Assembly (NCBI GenBank): GCA_900470155.1
Contig: UBZT01000009.1
Location: 372,001 to 436,000, forward strand
DNA length: 64,000 bases
Direction of reading: 5' to 3'
Source: Hyphomicrobiales bacterium
GTDB lineage: Bacteria; Pseudomonadota; Alphaproteobacteria; Rhizobiales; Rhizobiaceae
Part shown: piece by piece, positions 8,992-17,495 of the stretch
Numbering within the stretch: the stretch's first letter is position 1
Layout of the letters: the number at the start of each line of letters is the position of its first letter
Translations under genes and position numbers: made by a program
The notes under the pieces: model-generated
Seen by the model: the letters and a program-made list of their open reading frames with translations, nothing else
Told to the model about the DNA's origin: nothing
Database searches by the model: none

Positions 8992-9876
8992 TCAGCCCTT
9001 GCCATGCCGAAAGTGGATCGTCACCCAGCCATTGCGCCAGATGGTCCGCACATGCGACAGGCCCACGCCGCTATAGGCAGCAATCACCTTCCACCGCTGG
9101 GCGGCCAGGATACCCGACAGGATCACCGAGCCACCATCGGCAAGATGGTTGACCAGTTGCGGGGCCATCTTGATCAGCGGTCGCGCCAGGATATTGGCGA
9201 TGATCAGGTCGAACGGACCGTAGTCGCCGAAGGCTGTCGAGTGAAAACCAGGCGCCGTACGGAAATCGATGCCCGTGACGATCTGGTTGCGGCGCGCATT
9301 TTCCTTGGCGACACGCACGGCAATCGGATCGATGTCGGTCGCGAGAACCGGCACCGGCAGAAGCTTGCGAACCGCGATCGCCAACACACCGCTGCCCGTG
9401 CCCAGATCCAATGCATTGCGCACCTTGCGGGCACGCACGACCTCTTCGATGACTTCAAGGCATCCGGCCGTCGTTCCGTGATGGCCGGTCCCGAAAGCCT
9501 GGCCGGCATCGATCTCGATCGCCACGTCGTTGAGCCTGACCTTGTCGCGGTCGTGAGATCCGTGCACCAGAAAGCGTCCGGCACGCACAGGCGTCAATCC
9601 TTCAAGCGACTTGGCAATCCAGTCGATCTCCGGAATGATTTCCCGCTCGATTCCGAGGTCGGAAAAGTCTGGCGCCAACATTTCGGCCAGCCGGTCGCGG
9701 ATGTCGTCCTCTTCCTCGAACATCAGGTAAATCGACGTTTCCCAGATGTCATTCTTCTCGTCGACCTCGGTGGTGGCGATCGCATAATCCTCCTCCCCAA
9801 AGCCGAACGTCATCACGTCGAGCACACCGTTGGCACGGGTCTCGGTGGTCGTCACATAGAGGCGGATTTCACTCAC
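8992..9876 (-). CDS. prmA: Ribosomal protein L11 methyltransferase
   Basis: It uses S-adenosylmethionine to methylate ribosomal protein L11. The 294-residue protein has the class I SAM-binding motif ALDLGTGSGVLAIAV near residue 150, then VLATDIDPIAV and LIIANILARPL, whose NILA is typical of PrmA. I choose the GTG at 9876 because SEIRLYVTTTE is the usual N-terminus in rhizobia and an AGGA ribosome site lies nine bases upstream. The open frame runs on to a TTG at 9936. It lies 94 bp after the SCO gene on the same strand. Confidence 0.94.
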   Translation of the reverse strand: MSEIRLYVTTTETRANGVLDVMTFGFGEEDYAIATTEVDEKNDIWETSIYLMFEEEDDIRDRLAEMLAPDFSDLGIEREIIPEIDWIAKSLEGLTPVRAGRFLVHGSHDRDKVRLNDVAIEIDAGQAFGTGHHGTTAGCLEVIEEVVRARKVRNALDLGTGSGVLAIAVRKLLPVPVLATDIDPIAVRVAKENARRNQIVTGIDFRTAPGFHSTAFGDYGPFDLIIANILARPLIKMAPQLVNHLADGGSVILSGILAAQRWKVIAAYSGVGLSHVRTIWRNGWVTIHFRHGKG

Positions 9877-9970
9877 GGGCGCACGTCCTGTCGATCTAGA
9901 CTTGAAGGCGTTGCGGTACAACGCAATCGCCGCCAAGGCAACCGCCCAGCCGGTGACAACGAGCCGGACT

Positions 9971-10570
9971 TCAGCCCTTCATCAGGTTTTCGAGCTTCTT
10001 GACTGCCGTATCCGGATTTTCCCCATAGGCAATCGTGCCCTTGAAGCGGCCATCCGCATCGAGCAGGAATATCGAAGCGGTGTGATCCATCGTGTAGTCG
10101 CCGTTCGGATCTTTTTCATCCAGCGGCACCTTCTTTGCATAGACGCGAAAGCCCTTGATCACGTCAGCGACCTTGGCCGGTTCACCCGCTATGCCGGTCA
10201 CGCGATCGGTCACGTTCGAGATATATTGGCCCAGAAGCTCGGGCGTATCGCGCTCGGGATCGACCGTGACGAAATAAGCCTGCAGTCCCTTGGCATCCGG
10301 ATCGACCTGCTTCATCCAGCCATTGAGCTCAAACAGCGTCGTCGGGCAGACTTCCGGGCAATGGGTAAAGCCGAAGAACAGGGCCGTCGGCTTGCCGCGA
10401 AACGCCTGTTCTGAGATTGGCTTGCCATTCTGGTCCACCAGTTCGAAGGGCACACCGAAAGGACCTTCGGCGATCTTGTCGCCAGATTGCGTGACGGTCA
10501 GCGTCAGCCAGCCAAGCAGACCCGCCATGATCAGCACGCCCGCCCATAAAACGACCCGCAAAGTCCGCAT
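9971..10570 (-). CDS. SCO1/SenC family copper chaperone or thiol-redox protein
   Basis: SCO proteins deliver copper to the CuA site of cytochrome oxidase or act as thiol reductases. The 199-residue protein has one N-terminal helix (about 5-27) anchoring a periplasmic thioredoxin fold. The copper ligands are the two cysteines of HCPEVCP near residue 72 and the histidine in TMDHTASIFLLD near 162. TALFFGFTHCPEVCPTTL and FVTVDPERDTPE match the family. A 52-residue membrane protein gene precedes it on the same strand. Confidence 0.94.
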   Translation of the reverse strand: MRTLRVVLWAGVLIMAGLLGWLTLTVTQSGDKIAEGPFGVPFELVDQNGKPISEQAFRGKPTALFFGFTHCPEVCPTTLFELNGWMKQVDPDAKGLQAYFVTVDPERDTPELLGQYISNVTDRVTGIAGEPAKVADVIKGFRVYAKKVPLDEKDPNGDYTMDHTASIFLLDADGRFKGTIAYGENPDTAVKKLENLMKG

Positions 10571-10697
10571 GTCTCAATGTCCTCAAAACTGTCCAGTTCT
10601 ATGAAGCCGGATAAGCCGGACGTTGATGAAAGGCAATTCAACTCGCCGTCAAATCCGCATCAAGCGCTGATTTGTCGCAAAAGAGCGGGTGGAATGA

Positions 10698-10853
10698 TCA
10701 GAAGCAATAGGACGGCCCGGTCTCGACCATGCTGAGAAATATCGCCGAACCAAAACGGATCCATCCAAGGAAAACCAGGCACGCGACAAGTGTTCCCGCC
10801 AGTGTGATGGCGGCAAGGGGAAGAAGCTTGAGACGGGGTTTTGACGCGATCAT
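10698..10853 (-). CDS. Small single-span membrane protein, unknown function
   Basis: The 51-residue frame has a basic start (MIASKPRLK) and one long hydrophobic helix, and ends ETGPSYCF. Codon use fits the neighbours and it precedes the SCO gene, with a 127-bp gap. I recall similar short proteins ending in an aromatic-cysteine pair in other rhizobia, but cannot confirm it here. An ATG at 10853 is preferred over an upstream frame start at 10886; the ribosome site is weak. Confidence 0.5.
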   Translation of the reverse strand: MIASKPRLKLLPLAAITLAGTLVACLVFLGWIRFGSAIFLSMVETGPSYCF

Positions 10854-10918
10854 TATATCACTATAGCGCGTTTGCGCTGGCTGCAAAACCGGGGATCGAG
10901 GCGATCTCCATGCAATGA

Positions 10919-10947
10919 TTGACAGAGATCAAGGAAGCCATCTGAAT
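10919..10947 (+). promoter_or_regulatory. Candidate sigma70 promoter for the DUF2189 gene
   Basis: A perfect TTGACA at 10919-10924 is followed after 17 bases by CTGAAT at 10942-10947. Transcription would begin near 10954, about 36 nt before the ATG. The -10 match is only partial. Confidence 0.5.
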
Positions 10948-10989
10948 TTTGCTGACACTTCGAGCCTAGGGGGATCTTGGGAGGGACCG

Positions 10990-11778
10990 ATGGAAGAACA
11001 GGCGATACACAGTGGCCAGACGCCGAAGTTTCGCGTCAACCGTCTAATGGGCTCCGATGTAACCGCAGCATTCCGCGATGGCTGGCGCGATTTCCGCCGC
11101 TATCCCGCGATCGGCCTGTTCTTCGGCGCGATCTATGCCGCGGGTGGCCTGTTCATTGCCGTGGTTCTCATTCACTATCACCTGCCGTGGATGATTATCC
11201 CGGTCGCCATCGGCTTTCCCCTGATCGGACCCTTCGTCGCCGTTGGCCTTTACGATATCAGCCGGCGCCACCATCGTGGCGAGGAATTCAAGTGGTCGGC
11301 GGTTCTGACCGAAGTTTTCCGGCAACGCGAACGCCAACTGTCGTGGATGGCGTTTGTCGTGCTGTTCATCTTCTGGATCTGGATCTACCAGGTGCGTCTT
11401 CTGATGGCCCTGTTGCTGGGCTTCAGGATTCCCGCATCGCTGGATGCCTTTGGCCAGCTGCTGATATCCACACCGCAGGGACTTCTCTTTCTTGCGGTTG
11501 GTACAGTTGTTGGCGCGGTGCTGGCGACCATTCTGTTCACTGCAACGGTCATCTCCATGCCGCTTCTGCTCGATTATGACATCGACTTCATCACCGCCAT
11601 GTTGACCAGCATGCGTGTGGTTCTGGAAAATCCGCTCCCCATGCTCGCATTCGGAGCACTCGTCGCGACGCTTGCGATCCTGGCCCTGTTACCCGGGTTT
11701 CTTGGCCTGCTGATTGTGCTGCCCGTTGCAGGCCATGCGACGTGGCATCTGTATCGCCGGGCCATCAGCAAACTGTAG
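10990..11778 (+). CDS. DUF2189 domain integral membrane protein
   Basis: A 262-residue protein with about six hydrophobic helices, fitting the DUF2189 family of predicted inner-membrane proteins. It has the family opening in which a soluble stretch (VTAAFRDGWRDFRRYPAIGLFFG) leads into the first helix, and a middle PLLLDYDIDFITAMLTSMRVVLENP loop seen as FITAMLTSMRVVLENPLPM. Function is unknown. GGGAGGGACCG before the ATG is a strong ribosome site and fixes the start. It stands alone between the divergent SCO group and the chemoreceptor. Confidence 0.85.
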   Translation: MEEQAIHSGQTPKFRVNRLMGSDVTAAFRDGWRDFRRYPAIGLFFGAIYAAGGLFIAVVLIHYHLPWMIIPVAIGFPLIGPFVAVGLYDISRRHHRGEEFKWSAVLTEVFRQRERQLSWMAFVVLFIFWIWIYQVRLLMALLLGFRIPASLDAFGQLLISTPQGLLFLAVGTVVGAVLATILFTATVISMPLLLDYDIDFITAMLTSMRVVLENPLPMLAFGALVATLAILALLPGFLGLLIVLPVAGHATWHLYRRAISKL

Positions 11779-11821
11779 ATCCCTATTCAGGCTCGCTGTG
11801 ACCCGGCCTGCGATCATACCG

Positions 11822-11837
11822 TTAGCCGCAGGTTAAC
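11822..11837 (+). promoter_or_regulatory. Near-consensus CtrA site upstream of the chemoreceptor
   Basis: TTAG, seven bases, TTAAC differs at one position from the CtrA consensus TTAA-N7-TTAAC. It is about 150 bp before the chemoreceptor ATG. CtrA controls motility and chemotaxis genes in many alphaproteobacteria, so the link is plausible but unproven. Confidence 0.4.
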
Positions 11838-11985
11838 TAATATTCGCGATTGTTAATGCGCGTTGCGATCCTACTGGATCGCACACGGACATGACCCGTC
11901 CGCCAGGCCGTTCGACGTCCCCCTGGGTTTCGCATGATAAGTTTCCGCCAGGCACCCGCCGGTGGAGGTCGCGCTGGGGGAACGA

Positions 11986-13953
11986 ATGCTACATTATATT
12001 TCAGGACGAAGCCTGTCGGTGCGCCAACGGCTGATGACGCTCGGGGTCGCTGCCATTGTCGGTATCGGTTCAATGCTCGGCGTCGGCTGGTACCAGAACG
12101 CAGGACTGGACAGCGCGCTCAAGCGCGCCGTGCAGATGAAGGCCGACGTCGAGCGCGTCAACGAGATGCAACTCGCCAATGCCAATCTGGTTCTGGCGGC
12201 CATGGACACCATTATCGACCGCTCGGAAGGCGCTATACAGCCCGAGCGGATAGCGATCATCGACAACGCAGTGGGACTGCTCGCTGCAGGCTCGTCCACG
12301 CTCAAGTCAATTGCAGCCGAAGCGGGCGCCACCTCCGAGGTCGTCACCTACGACGAGGACTTGAAAGCTGTCGCCAACGCCATTCAGGTCGACCTCAAGC
12401 GCCTGGTGGAAGAAGGCGCAGCGGAAGAGGAATACGCGGCCATTGACGATGCGATCGATGGCGCCGGCGAGCGCCTCGGCAGCGTGCTCGGCAAGATCTC
12501 CACGCTCGGCGGCAATGAAGTCGAAGAGCGTGTCGGCGAAGCCACGGCCCGCAGCAGCAGCGCGCTCCATATCCAGCTTAGCCTCGGCGGAATCGCCTTT
12601 ATGCTTGTTCTCCTGTTGCAGCTGATCCACGGCAATTCGATCGCCAATGGCATCAGAATCGTACGGGCCAGCATGCAACGCATCGTCGACGGTGACTACG
12701 ATAGTACCGTCGAAGGCACCGATCGCAATGACGAGATCGGTGGCATGGCCCATTCCGCCGACATCTTCCGCACCGCGGCGATCGAAAAGCGCGAGCTTGA
12801 AGCCTCGACCCGCAATGCCAACAGACAGAATGAGGCGGAACGGGAAAGCCGAACAGCCGCGATGGAAGCCGACACGCGTGCCTTGAAACAGGCCGTCGAT
12901 GCTTTGGGGGCGGGCCTGATGCAACTGACCGAGGGCGACCTCTGCGCCGAGATCAGCGGTCCCTTCCCTGCCGATCTTGAACGCTTGCGCAACGACTTCA
13001 ACCAGGTGACGCTGCACCTGCGCACCGTCATGGGTGAAATCGCCGCCAATAGCAGTTCGATTCGCGGCAACGGCCTCCAGATGCGCAGCGCCGCCGATGA
13101 TCTGGCCCGCCGGACGGAGCAGCAGGCAGCCTCTCTGGAGGAAACGTCGGCTGCACTCTCCGAAATCACGGCAACCGTCCAGAGTGCGACCCATCGCGCC
13201 GAGGAAGCGAGCCAAATGGTCGACAATGCCAAGGACTTCACCGAGAAGTCGGGCCTGGTGGTCAACGACGCGATGGCGGCGATGGAACGCATCGAGGATG
13301 CGACGGGCGAGATTGGCAAGATCATCAACGTGATTGATGAAATTGCCTTCCAGACCAATCTGTTAGCTCTGAATGCCGGTGTCGAGGCGGCGCGCGCCGG
13401 CGATGCGGGCAAGGGCTTTGCCGTCGTTGCACAGGAGGTCCGCGCACTGGCGGGCCGGGCCGCTGAAGCCGCGCGCGACATCAAGGCTCTGGTCGGGCGC
13501 TCGTCGGTTGAGGTCAAGACCGGCGTCGAACTGGTCACAGCAACCGGCGAGGCATTGCATCGCATCGGCGAAGACGTTCTCAGAATTAATGAGCACGTTA
13601 AGGCAATCGTTACCAGCGCGCGTGAACAATCAGTCGGACTGAGTGAAATCAATTCTGCGGTGGGCCAGATGGACCAGGTCACGCAGCAGAATGCAGCCAT
13701 GGTCGAACAGACCAATGCTGCAAGCCATACTCTGGCGGGCGACGCGGAAAACCTGTCGCGCCTCGTCGGGCAATTCAAGGTCGGCGCCGATCAGAAGGTC
13801 GGCTCTTTCCAACCGGAGCCGGCACATGCCGCCTCCAGACCGAGACCATCCCCTGCAAACGCCTTGATCAACAAGGTGGCAGGCACATTCAACCGAACGA
13901 CTCCGGCGTCCGCAACCAACGCCGCAGTAGCAGAGCACTGGGAAGAGTTCTAA
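11986..13953 (+). CDS. Methyl-accepting chemotaxis protein (chemoreceptor)
   Basis: A 655-residue transmembrane receptor. Helix 1 (about 17-37) and helix 2 (about 190-212, [17 protein letters not shown]) bracket a sensor region of about 150 residues that looks helical. A HAMP domain (about 213-265) and a second HAMP-like stretch (about 310-360) lead into the MCP signalling domain, whose hairpin tip is [20 protein letters not shown]. The last residues EHWEEF match the xWxxF pentapeptide that docks CheR and CheB. GGGGGAACG before ATG 11986 sets the start over an ATG eight codons upstream. The cheW gene follows after one base, so this is a receptor-adaptor operon. Confidence 0.96.
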   Translation: MLHYISGRSLSVRQRLMTLGVAAIVGIGSMLGVGWYQNAGLDSALKRAVQMKADVERVNEMQLANANLVLAAMDTIIDRSEGAIQPERIAIIDNAVGLLAAGSSTLKSIAAEAGATSEVVTYDEDLKAVANAIQVDLKRLVEEGAAEEEYAAIDDAIDGAGERLGSVLGKISTLGGNEVEERVGEATARSSSALHIQLSLGGIAFMLVLLLQLIHGNSIANGIRIVRASMQRIVDGDYDSTVEGTDRNDEIGGMAHSADIFRTAAIEKRELEASTRNANRQNEAERESRTAAMEADTRALKQAVDALGAGLMQLTEGDLCAEISGPFPADLERLRNDFNQVTLHLRTVMGEIAANSSSIRGNGLQMRSAADDLARRTEQQAASLEETSAALSEITATVQSATHRAEEASQMVDNAKDFTEKSGLVVNDAMAAMERIEDATGEIGKIINVIDEIAFQTNLLALNAGVEAARAGDAGKGFAVVAQEVRALAGRAAEAARDIKALVGRSSVEVKTGVELVTATGEALHRIGEDVLRINEHVKAIVTSAREQSVGLSEINSAVGQMDQVTQQNAAMVEQTNAASHTLAGDAENLSRLVGQFKVGADQKVGSFQPEPAHAASRPRPSPANALINKVAGTFNRTTPASATNAAVAEHWEEF

Positions 13954-13954
13954 T

Positions 13955-14419
13955 ATGTCCAACGCAATCAAGCAGTCCGGCGCCTATCTGGAGATCGTCT
14001 CCTTTCATCTGGCCGAGCAGGAATTCTGCATCGACATCATGGCAATCCGGGAAATTCGCGGCTGGGCACCGGTAACGCCGATGCCGCACACCCCCCCTTA
14101 CGTTCTCGGCCTGATCAACCTGCGTGGTGCGGTGATCCCGGTTATCGACATGGCTTGCCGCCTTGGCATGAACATGACCGAGCCGTCGGAGCGCGCAGCA
14201 ATCATCGTGACCGATATCGCCGGCAAGCTGGTCGGCCTTCTCGTCGAGCAGGTTTCCGACATGATGACCATTCGTGGCGAAGATCTGCAGCCGGCCCCGG
14301 AAATCATTCCGGAAGAACAGCGCGCATTCTGCCGCGGTATCGTTGCGCTGGAAAAATCCATGGTCTGCTTCCTCAATCTCGATACGGTCATTGCCGACGA
14401 GCTTGCCCAGGCTGCATAA
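13955..14419 (+). CDS. cheW: Chemotaxis coupling protein CheW
   Basis: CheW links receptors to the histidine kinase CheA. The 154-residue protein has the conserved core: FCIDIMAIREIRGW, TPMPHTPPYVLGLINLRGAVIPVID as a run starting near residue 44, and the KLVGLLVEQVSDM segment. It follows the chemoreceptor after one base, with a ribosome site inside the receptor's last codons. It is probably an extra CheW for this receptor, because no cheA, cheY or other che genes are nearby. A GC-rich hairpin follows. Confidence 0.96.
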   Translation: MSNAIKQSGAYLEIVSFHLAEQEFCIDIMAIREIRGWAPVTPMPHTPPYVLGLINLRGAVIPVIDMACRLGMNMTEPSERAAIIVTDIAGKLVGLLVEQVSDMMTIRGEDLQPAPEIIPEEQRAFCRGIVALEKSMVCFLNLDTVIADELAQAA

Positions 14420-14444
14420 ACCAATCATCTCTTCCCAGAGATAA

Positions 14445-14466
14445 GGCCCCGCTTACAGGCGGGGCC
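14445..14466 (+). terminator. GC-rich hairpin after cheW
   Basis: GGCCCCGC at 14445-14452 pairs with GCGGGGCC at 14459-14466 around six bases. It lies 26 bp after the cheW stop. There is no T run, so it is a weak or assisted terminator at best. Confidence 0.5.
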
Positions 14467-14592
14467 AACCCTATTCGACACGCCTGACGACACAGACGCA
14501 ATCAGCACCGGCCGATTGCGATTTTTTGCGTTTCAACGAGGGCATGCGCAGGGCATCTCCCTTCAGTCCGCAAATGTATGTGCATTTTTATC

Positions 14593-14617
14593 GGAACCAG
14601 TCCGCCTGCGAGGAGTT
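14593..14617 (+). promoter_or_regulatory. EcfG-like promoter upstream of the secreted 120-residue protein
   Basis: GGAAC at 14593-14597, a 17-base spacer and GTT at 14615-14617 fit the EcfG general-stress promoter, except that the base before GTT is A rather than C. It is about 60 bp upstream of the next ATG. Confidence 0.45.
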
Positions 14618-14677
14618 CTACATTCACTTCCAAAAGAAAAAACGGAAGTTTCTGTAAAGAAACCAAGGAGAAAGATC

Positions 14678-15040
14678 ATGAATTCCGCATTTAAGATCGC
14701 ACTCGCCGGCGCCATGTCCGTTGCCTCGCTTTCCTGCGTCGCAATGGCGCAAACGACCACCGCACCGATGGTGGACACGACCACCACGACCAATTCGACC
14801 ACAATGAATGACAAAGTCTCCGTTGTAATGATGAGCGCGCTGGAAGGCGAGAATGGCAACGCAAAGTTTGCCGAGATCGAAGCGCTATCCAAGAGCGAAA
14901 CCGCTGTCGCTGAAGCACAGAGCACGCTGCAGAGCGACGCCACACTCTCTGCGGCCCTCACTGCACAGAACGTGCAGCTGGAGAACGTGGTCCATATCGA
15001 GACCGCTGCCGATGGCGGCAAGGTCGTTTACGTCAAGTAA
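14678..15040 (+). CDS. Secreted or periplasmic protein of unknown function
   Basis: I do not recognise a family. The 120-residue protein has a clear Sec signal peptide with cleavage probably after VAMA (about residue 24). A threonine-rich, low-complexity stretch follows (about 25-46). The mature part is small and acidic, with alternating helix-like segments (EIEALSKSETAVAEAQ) and an end rich in valine (NVVHIETAADGGKVVYVK). CAAGGAGAAAGATC gives a strong ribosome site before the ATG. It stands alone, between cheW and the convergent creA gene. An EcfG-like promoter suggests stress induction. Confidence 0.75.
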   Translation: MNSAFKIALAGAMSVASLSCVAMAQTTTAPMVDTTTTTNSTTMNDKVSVVMMSALEGENGNAKFAEIEALSKSETAVAEAQSTLQSDATLSAALTAQNVQLENVVHIETAADGGKVVYVK

Positions 15041-15059
15041 TCTCGACCGACCGGATTTT

Positions 15060-15095
15060 CAAAAGCGCCCTGGAGCCGCAAGGCTTCAGGGCGCT
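15060..15095 (-). terminator. Terminator hairpin between the secreted protein gene and creA
   Basis: A 14-base arm (15064-15077) pairs with 15082-15095 around GCAA, with one or two mismatches. On the minus strand the stem is followed by TTTTGAAAA, so it best terminates transcription from the creA side. It is only 24 bp after the plus-strand gene and could block both directions. Confidence 0.6.
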
Positions 15096-15287
15096 GTCCG
15101 TATGACGGGCCTTCGGTGAACAGGTCCTTACCCGCCTTAGACAGGGCCGAACAAAGATGGACGGCGATATTGGGGATCACGCCGACCGGTTCTAGCCTGC
15201 GACTGTCCTGACAAAGTGCCCGCCGAAACGAAAGAGGGCCGCATCACAATAGTGCCTTTGCGCGTCAATACCCCCTAAAACGGTCGA

Positions 15288-15791
15288 TCACTCCGGCTTT
15301 CCTTTGACCCATGTCACCGGCTGATTGAACAGAGGCACGGTCGATATCGCCATCTTCGCCGAGCCGTCCACGACCTGGCGGGAATGAATGAGGTAGATCA
15401 GCGTATCATTCGGCTTGTCATAGATCCGGTTCACCACCAACGATTTCCAGATGATGGAGCGCCCTTCGCGGAACACTTCCTCACCGTCTTTCGACAGATC
15501 GATGTCGCCGATCTCGATGGGACCGGTCTGCCGGCAGGCAATGGAATTGTTGGACGGGTCTTCAAACCAGTTGCCCTTTGACAGGCGATCGATAATCGAA
15601 CGGTCGAAATAGGTCACGTGGCAGGTTACGCCCTTGACGCCCGGGTCATTCACCGCCTCGACGATAATGTCATTCCCGACCCAGTCCACCCCCACCTCGC
15701 CCACAACCTGGGCACTGGATGCCACGGGCAGCATAACCAGCGAAAGCGTCGCAGCGCTGGCGAGGTTTCGAATCATCTTTGCAATTGTCAT
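15288..15791 (-). CDS. creA: CreA family periplasmic protein
   Basis: The 167-residue protein has a signal peptide (about 1-27, ending VASSAQ) and the CreA core: VGEVGVDWVGNDIIVEA, GVTCHVTYFDRS and NSIACRQTGPI. Both cysteines of the family are present. Its molecular function is unknown; it is named from the E. coli cre locus, but no creBCD genes are near. The ATG at 15791 is chosen because a GGAG ribosome site precedes it and it begins the signal peptide; the frame runs back to 15839. It lies 50 bp after the exonuclease gene on the same strand. Confidence 0.9.
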   Translation of the reverse strand: MTIAKMIRNLASAATLSLVMLPVASSAQVVGEVGVDWVGNDIIVEAVNDPGVKGVTCHVTYFDRSIIDRLSKGNWFEDPSNNSIACRQTGPIEIGDIDLSKDGEEVFREGRSIIWKSLVVNRIYDKPNDTLIYLIHSRQVVDGSAKMAISTVPLFNQPVTWVKGKPE

Positions 15792-15841
15792 TGAGCTTCT
15801 CCGCTTTCGTCTTGTCAGAGACTTAAGGCGGTTTCGCACCT

Positions 15842-16447
15842 TTACAAGGCGCGCACTGTTGCCTTGCGCACCGAACAGGCTTGGTAACCCGTCGCGTGCA
15901 GCCGCCCAGGTGTAAGCCCGATCATCGCGGCAAGATCGATGATCTGCGCTGCGCCCTTCTGCGTGGCCATGGCGATCGATGCCTGAGCGCAGACGACCGC
16001 ATCCTCAGCAGCATTGTGATGGACAAAGCGCATGCCGAGATGGGCGGCCAGGATATTGAGCTTGTGCGACGGCAGATGCGGCCAGACGCGTTGCGCCATC
16101 TTGACGCTACAGAGATAGGAGAATGTCGGATAGGCCATGCGGTAACCGTCAAGCGAAGCCCGCCAGACCGAAAAATCAAAAGCCGCATTATGGGCGATCA
16201 TGGTTGCTCCGGCAAAATCGTCCGCAAACTCGTCCATAACCTCGGGAAACTCGTCGGCATCTTCGACATGCTCCGGCCTGATTCCATGAATGGCCACATT
16301 GAACGGCGAAAAACGCATGCTCTTCGGCCGTATCATCCGTTCCTCGACCCTTACGATCCGCCCGTCCTCGATCCAGGCAAGGCCAACAGAGCACGCGCTG
16401 CCGCGCTCCTCATTGGCTGTCTCGAAATCAATGGCGATGGTTTTCAA
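15842..16447 (-). CDS. 3'-5' exonuclease of the DEDD (DnaQ-like) superfamily
   Basis: The 201-residue protein carries the exonuclease motifs: Exo I in IAIDFETAN, Exo II around ATMIAHNAAFDFSVW and Exo III in HHNAAEDAVVCAQ. It looks like the free-standing exonucleases related to the polymerase III epsilon subunit. The substrate cannot be told from sequence. The start is a TTG at 16447; no ATG precedes Exo I in this frame, and the next Met is well inside the domain. It is followed on the same strand by creA after 50 bp. Confidence 0.88.
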   Translation of the reverse strand: MKTIAIDFETANEERGSACSVGLAWIEDGRIVRVEERMIRPKSMRFSPFNVAIHGIRPEHVEDADEFPEVMDEFADDFAGATMIAHNAAFDFSVWRASLDGYRMAYPTFSYLCSVKMAQRVWPHLPSHKLNILAAHLGMRFVHHNAAEDAVVCAQASIAMATQKGAAQIIDLAAMIGLTPGRLHATGYQACSVRKATVRAL

Positions 16448-16515
16448 CGGGCGCGACTCTTCTCAACCTATATACGCCCTGTCTTAGCCGAGACGACGGT
16501 TGGCGCAAACCCGGA

Positions 16516-16544
16516 TTGACGAAGACGGGCCGACAACGCACAGT
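16516..16544 (+). promoter_or_regulatory. Candidate sigma70 promoter for the GNAT leader
   Basis: TTGACG at 16516-16521, a 17-base spacer and CACAGT at 16539-16544. The -35 is close to consensus and the -10 is poor. Transcription would start near 16551, giving a 170-nt leader before the acetyltransferase ATG. Confidence 0.4.
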
Positions 16545-16550
16545 AACGTC

Positions 16551-16720
16551 ATGATCGCAAACCGTTCGACACATCGTGTGATGATGCTTACCACCGTTCC
16601 CTCCGGGAACGTGGCTGCATCCTTGCGCGACTAGTCCGCGCAGCGATCAAACCACGAGCCCTGCCGGGATAAGCAGGGCTCGACAAGTCCCTGCTCCCGC
16701 ACACGTCAAGGAGAGCAGCA
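16551..16720 (+). ncRNA. Structured 5' leader, candidate cis-regulatory RNA of the GNAT gene
   Basis: The leader holds a chain of hairpins. Hairpin 1 (16591-16614) is CCAC plus GTTCCC, loop TCC, GGGAAC plus GTGG, with one bulged C. Hairpin 2 (16624-16642) is TGCGCG, seven bases, CGCGCA. Hairpin 3 (16656-16681) is GAGCCCTGC, eight bases, GCAGGGCTC. The GCAGGG arm of hairpin 3 can instead pair with a second CCCTGC copy at 16689-16694, closer to the AAGGAG ribosome site (16708-16713). A small CACA/TGTG stem at 16570-16580 precedes them. Two exclusive pairings next to a ribosome site are typical of a switch. The alphaproteobacterial speF leader motif is one known class to compare. Existence of structure is seen; regulation is inferred. 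Confidence 0.5.
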
Positions 16721-17296
16721 ATGCAGGACGACCCACCCACAAGCCAATTTCCAAGTGCGTCACGACCGGAGGCGCAATGCCCCCTCGCCATGAATGCAAG
16801 GTGGCCGGACGGCCTATCGATCCGCGCCCAATGCCCCGGCGACGCAAGCGGCATCGCTGCCATGCAGAGCCTGCCGGGTGTCCGTGCCGGCACTTTGCGT
16901 CCGCCATATCCCCGCGTCGAGGATGTCCGAAAACATATCGAGAATCAGCCTGCCAACACGGTTGCCTTGGTCGCGATCATGAACAGCACAATTGTCGGAA
17001 ATGCCGGTTTGACACGTCAGTCCGGGCGTCGGACGCATGTCGGCGAGATCGGCATGGGCGTACATGATGCATACCAGCGACGTGGTATCGGTCGAGCACT
17101 GTTGGGCGAACTGGTCGCGATCGCCTTCGACTGGATGGATCTGACACGGCTCGAACTCACGGTGTTCACCGACAATGCGCCTGCGATCGCGCTCTACCAA
17201 AGTTTCGGCTTCGAGCATGAGGGCACGCACCGCGCCTTCGCCTTGCGTGCCGGGTTTCGTGTCGACGCCCATGCAATGGCAAGGCTCCGAACCTGA
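16721..17296 (+). CDS. GNAT family N-acetyltransferase
   Basis: A 191-residue protein with the GNAT fold. The acetyl-CoA pyrophosphate loop is QRRGIGRAL near residue 125, preceded by the beta4 strand VGEIGMGVHDAY and followed by LELTVFTDNAPAIALYQSFGFE, the usual C-terminal half. The acceptor substrate is unknown; the form resembles RimI- and PhnO-like small-molecule or N-terminal acetyltransferases. AAGGAGAG lies seven bases before the ATG. Its long, strongly structured leader is unusual for this gene type. It precedes the helicase gene by 199 bp. Confidence 0.88.
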   Translation: MQDDPPTSQFPSASRPEAQCPLAMNARWPDGLSIRAQCPGDASGIAAMQSLPGVRAGTLRPPYPRVEDVRKHIENQPANTVALVAIMNSTIVGNAGLTRQSGRRTHVGEIGMGVHDAYQRRGIGRALLGELVAIAFDWMDLTRLELTVFTDNAPAIALYQSFGFEHEGTHRAFALRAGFRVDAHAMARLRT

Positions 17297-17495
17297 CCAC
17301 AAACCGGCCGATTGGCCCTTGGCACACACGGCCAGGCGGCAGTTTTGCTGCCTCGCCTTCACCATATGCGGCCTTTTGTCCCCTGCCCTCTATACTTTCT
17401 GGGCCGAGACGAGTAGGAACGGCGCCAACATACCCGCAATCGGCGGGCGCGGTGCTTTGGCCCGCAAGAGACACCAATTTCGAAAGTTGACCCCG

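Noticed and set aside
11962..11985. Earlier start for the chemoreceptor at 11962
   Set aside because: GGGGGAACG lies directly before the ATG at 11986, while 11962 has weaker support and adds eight residues without homology.
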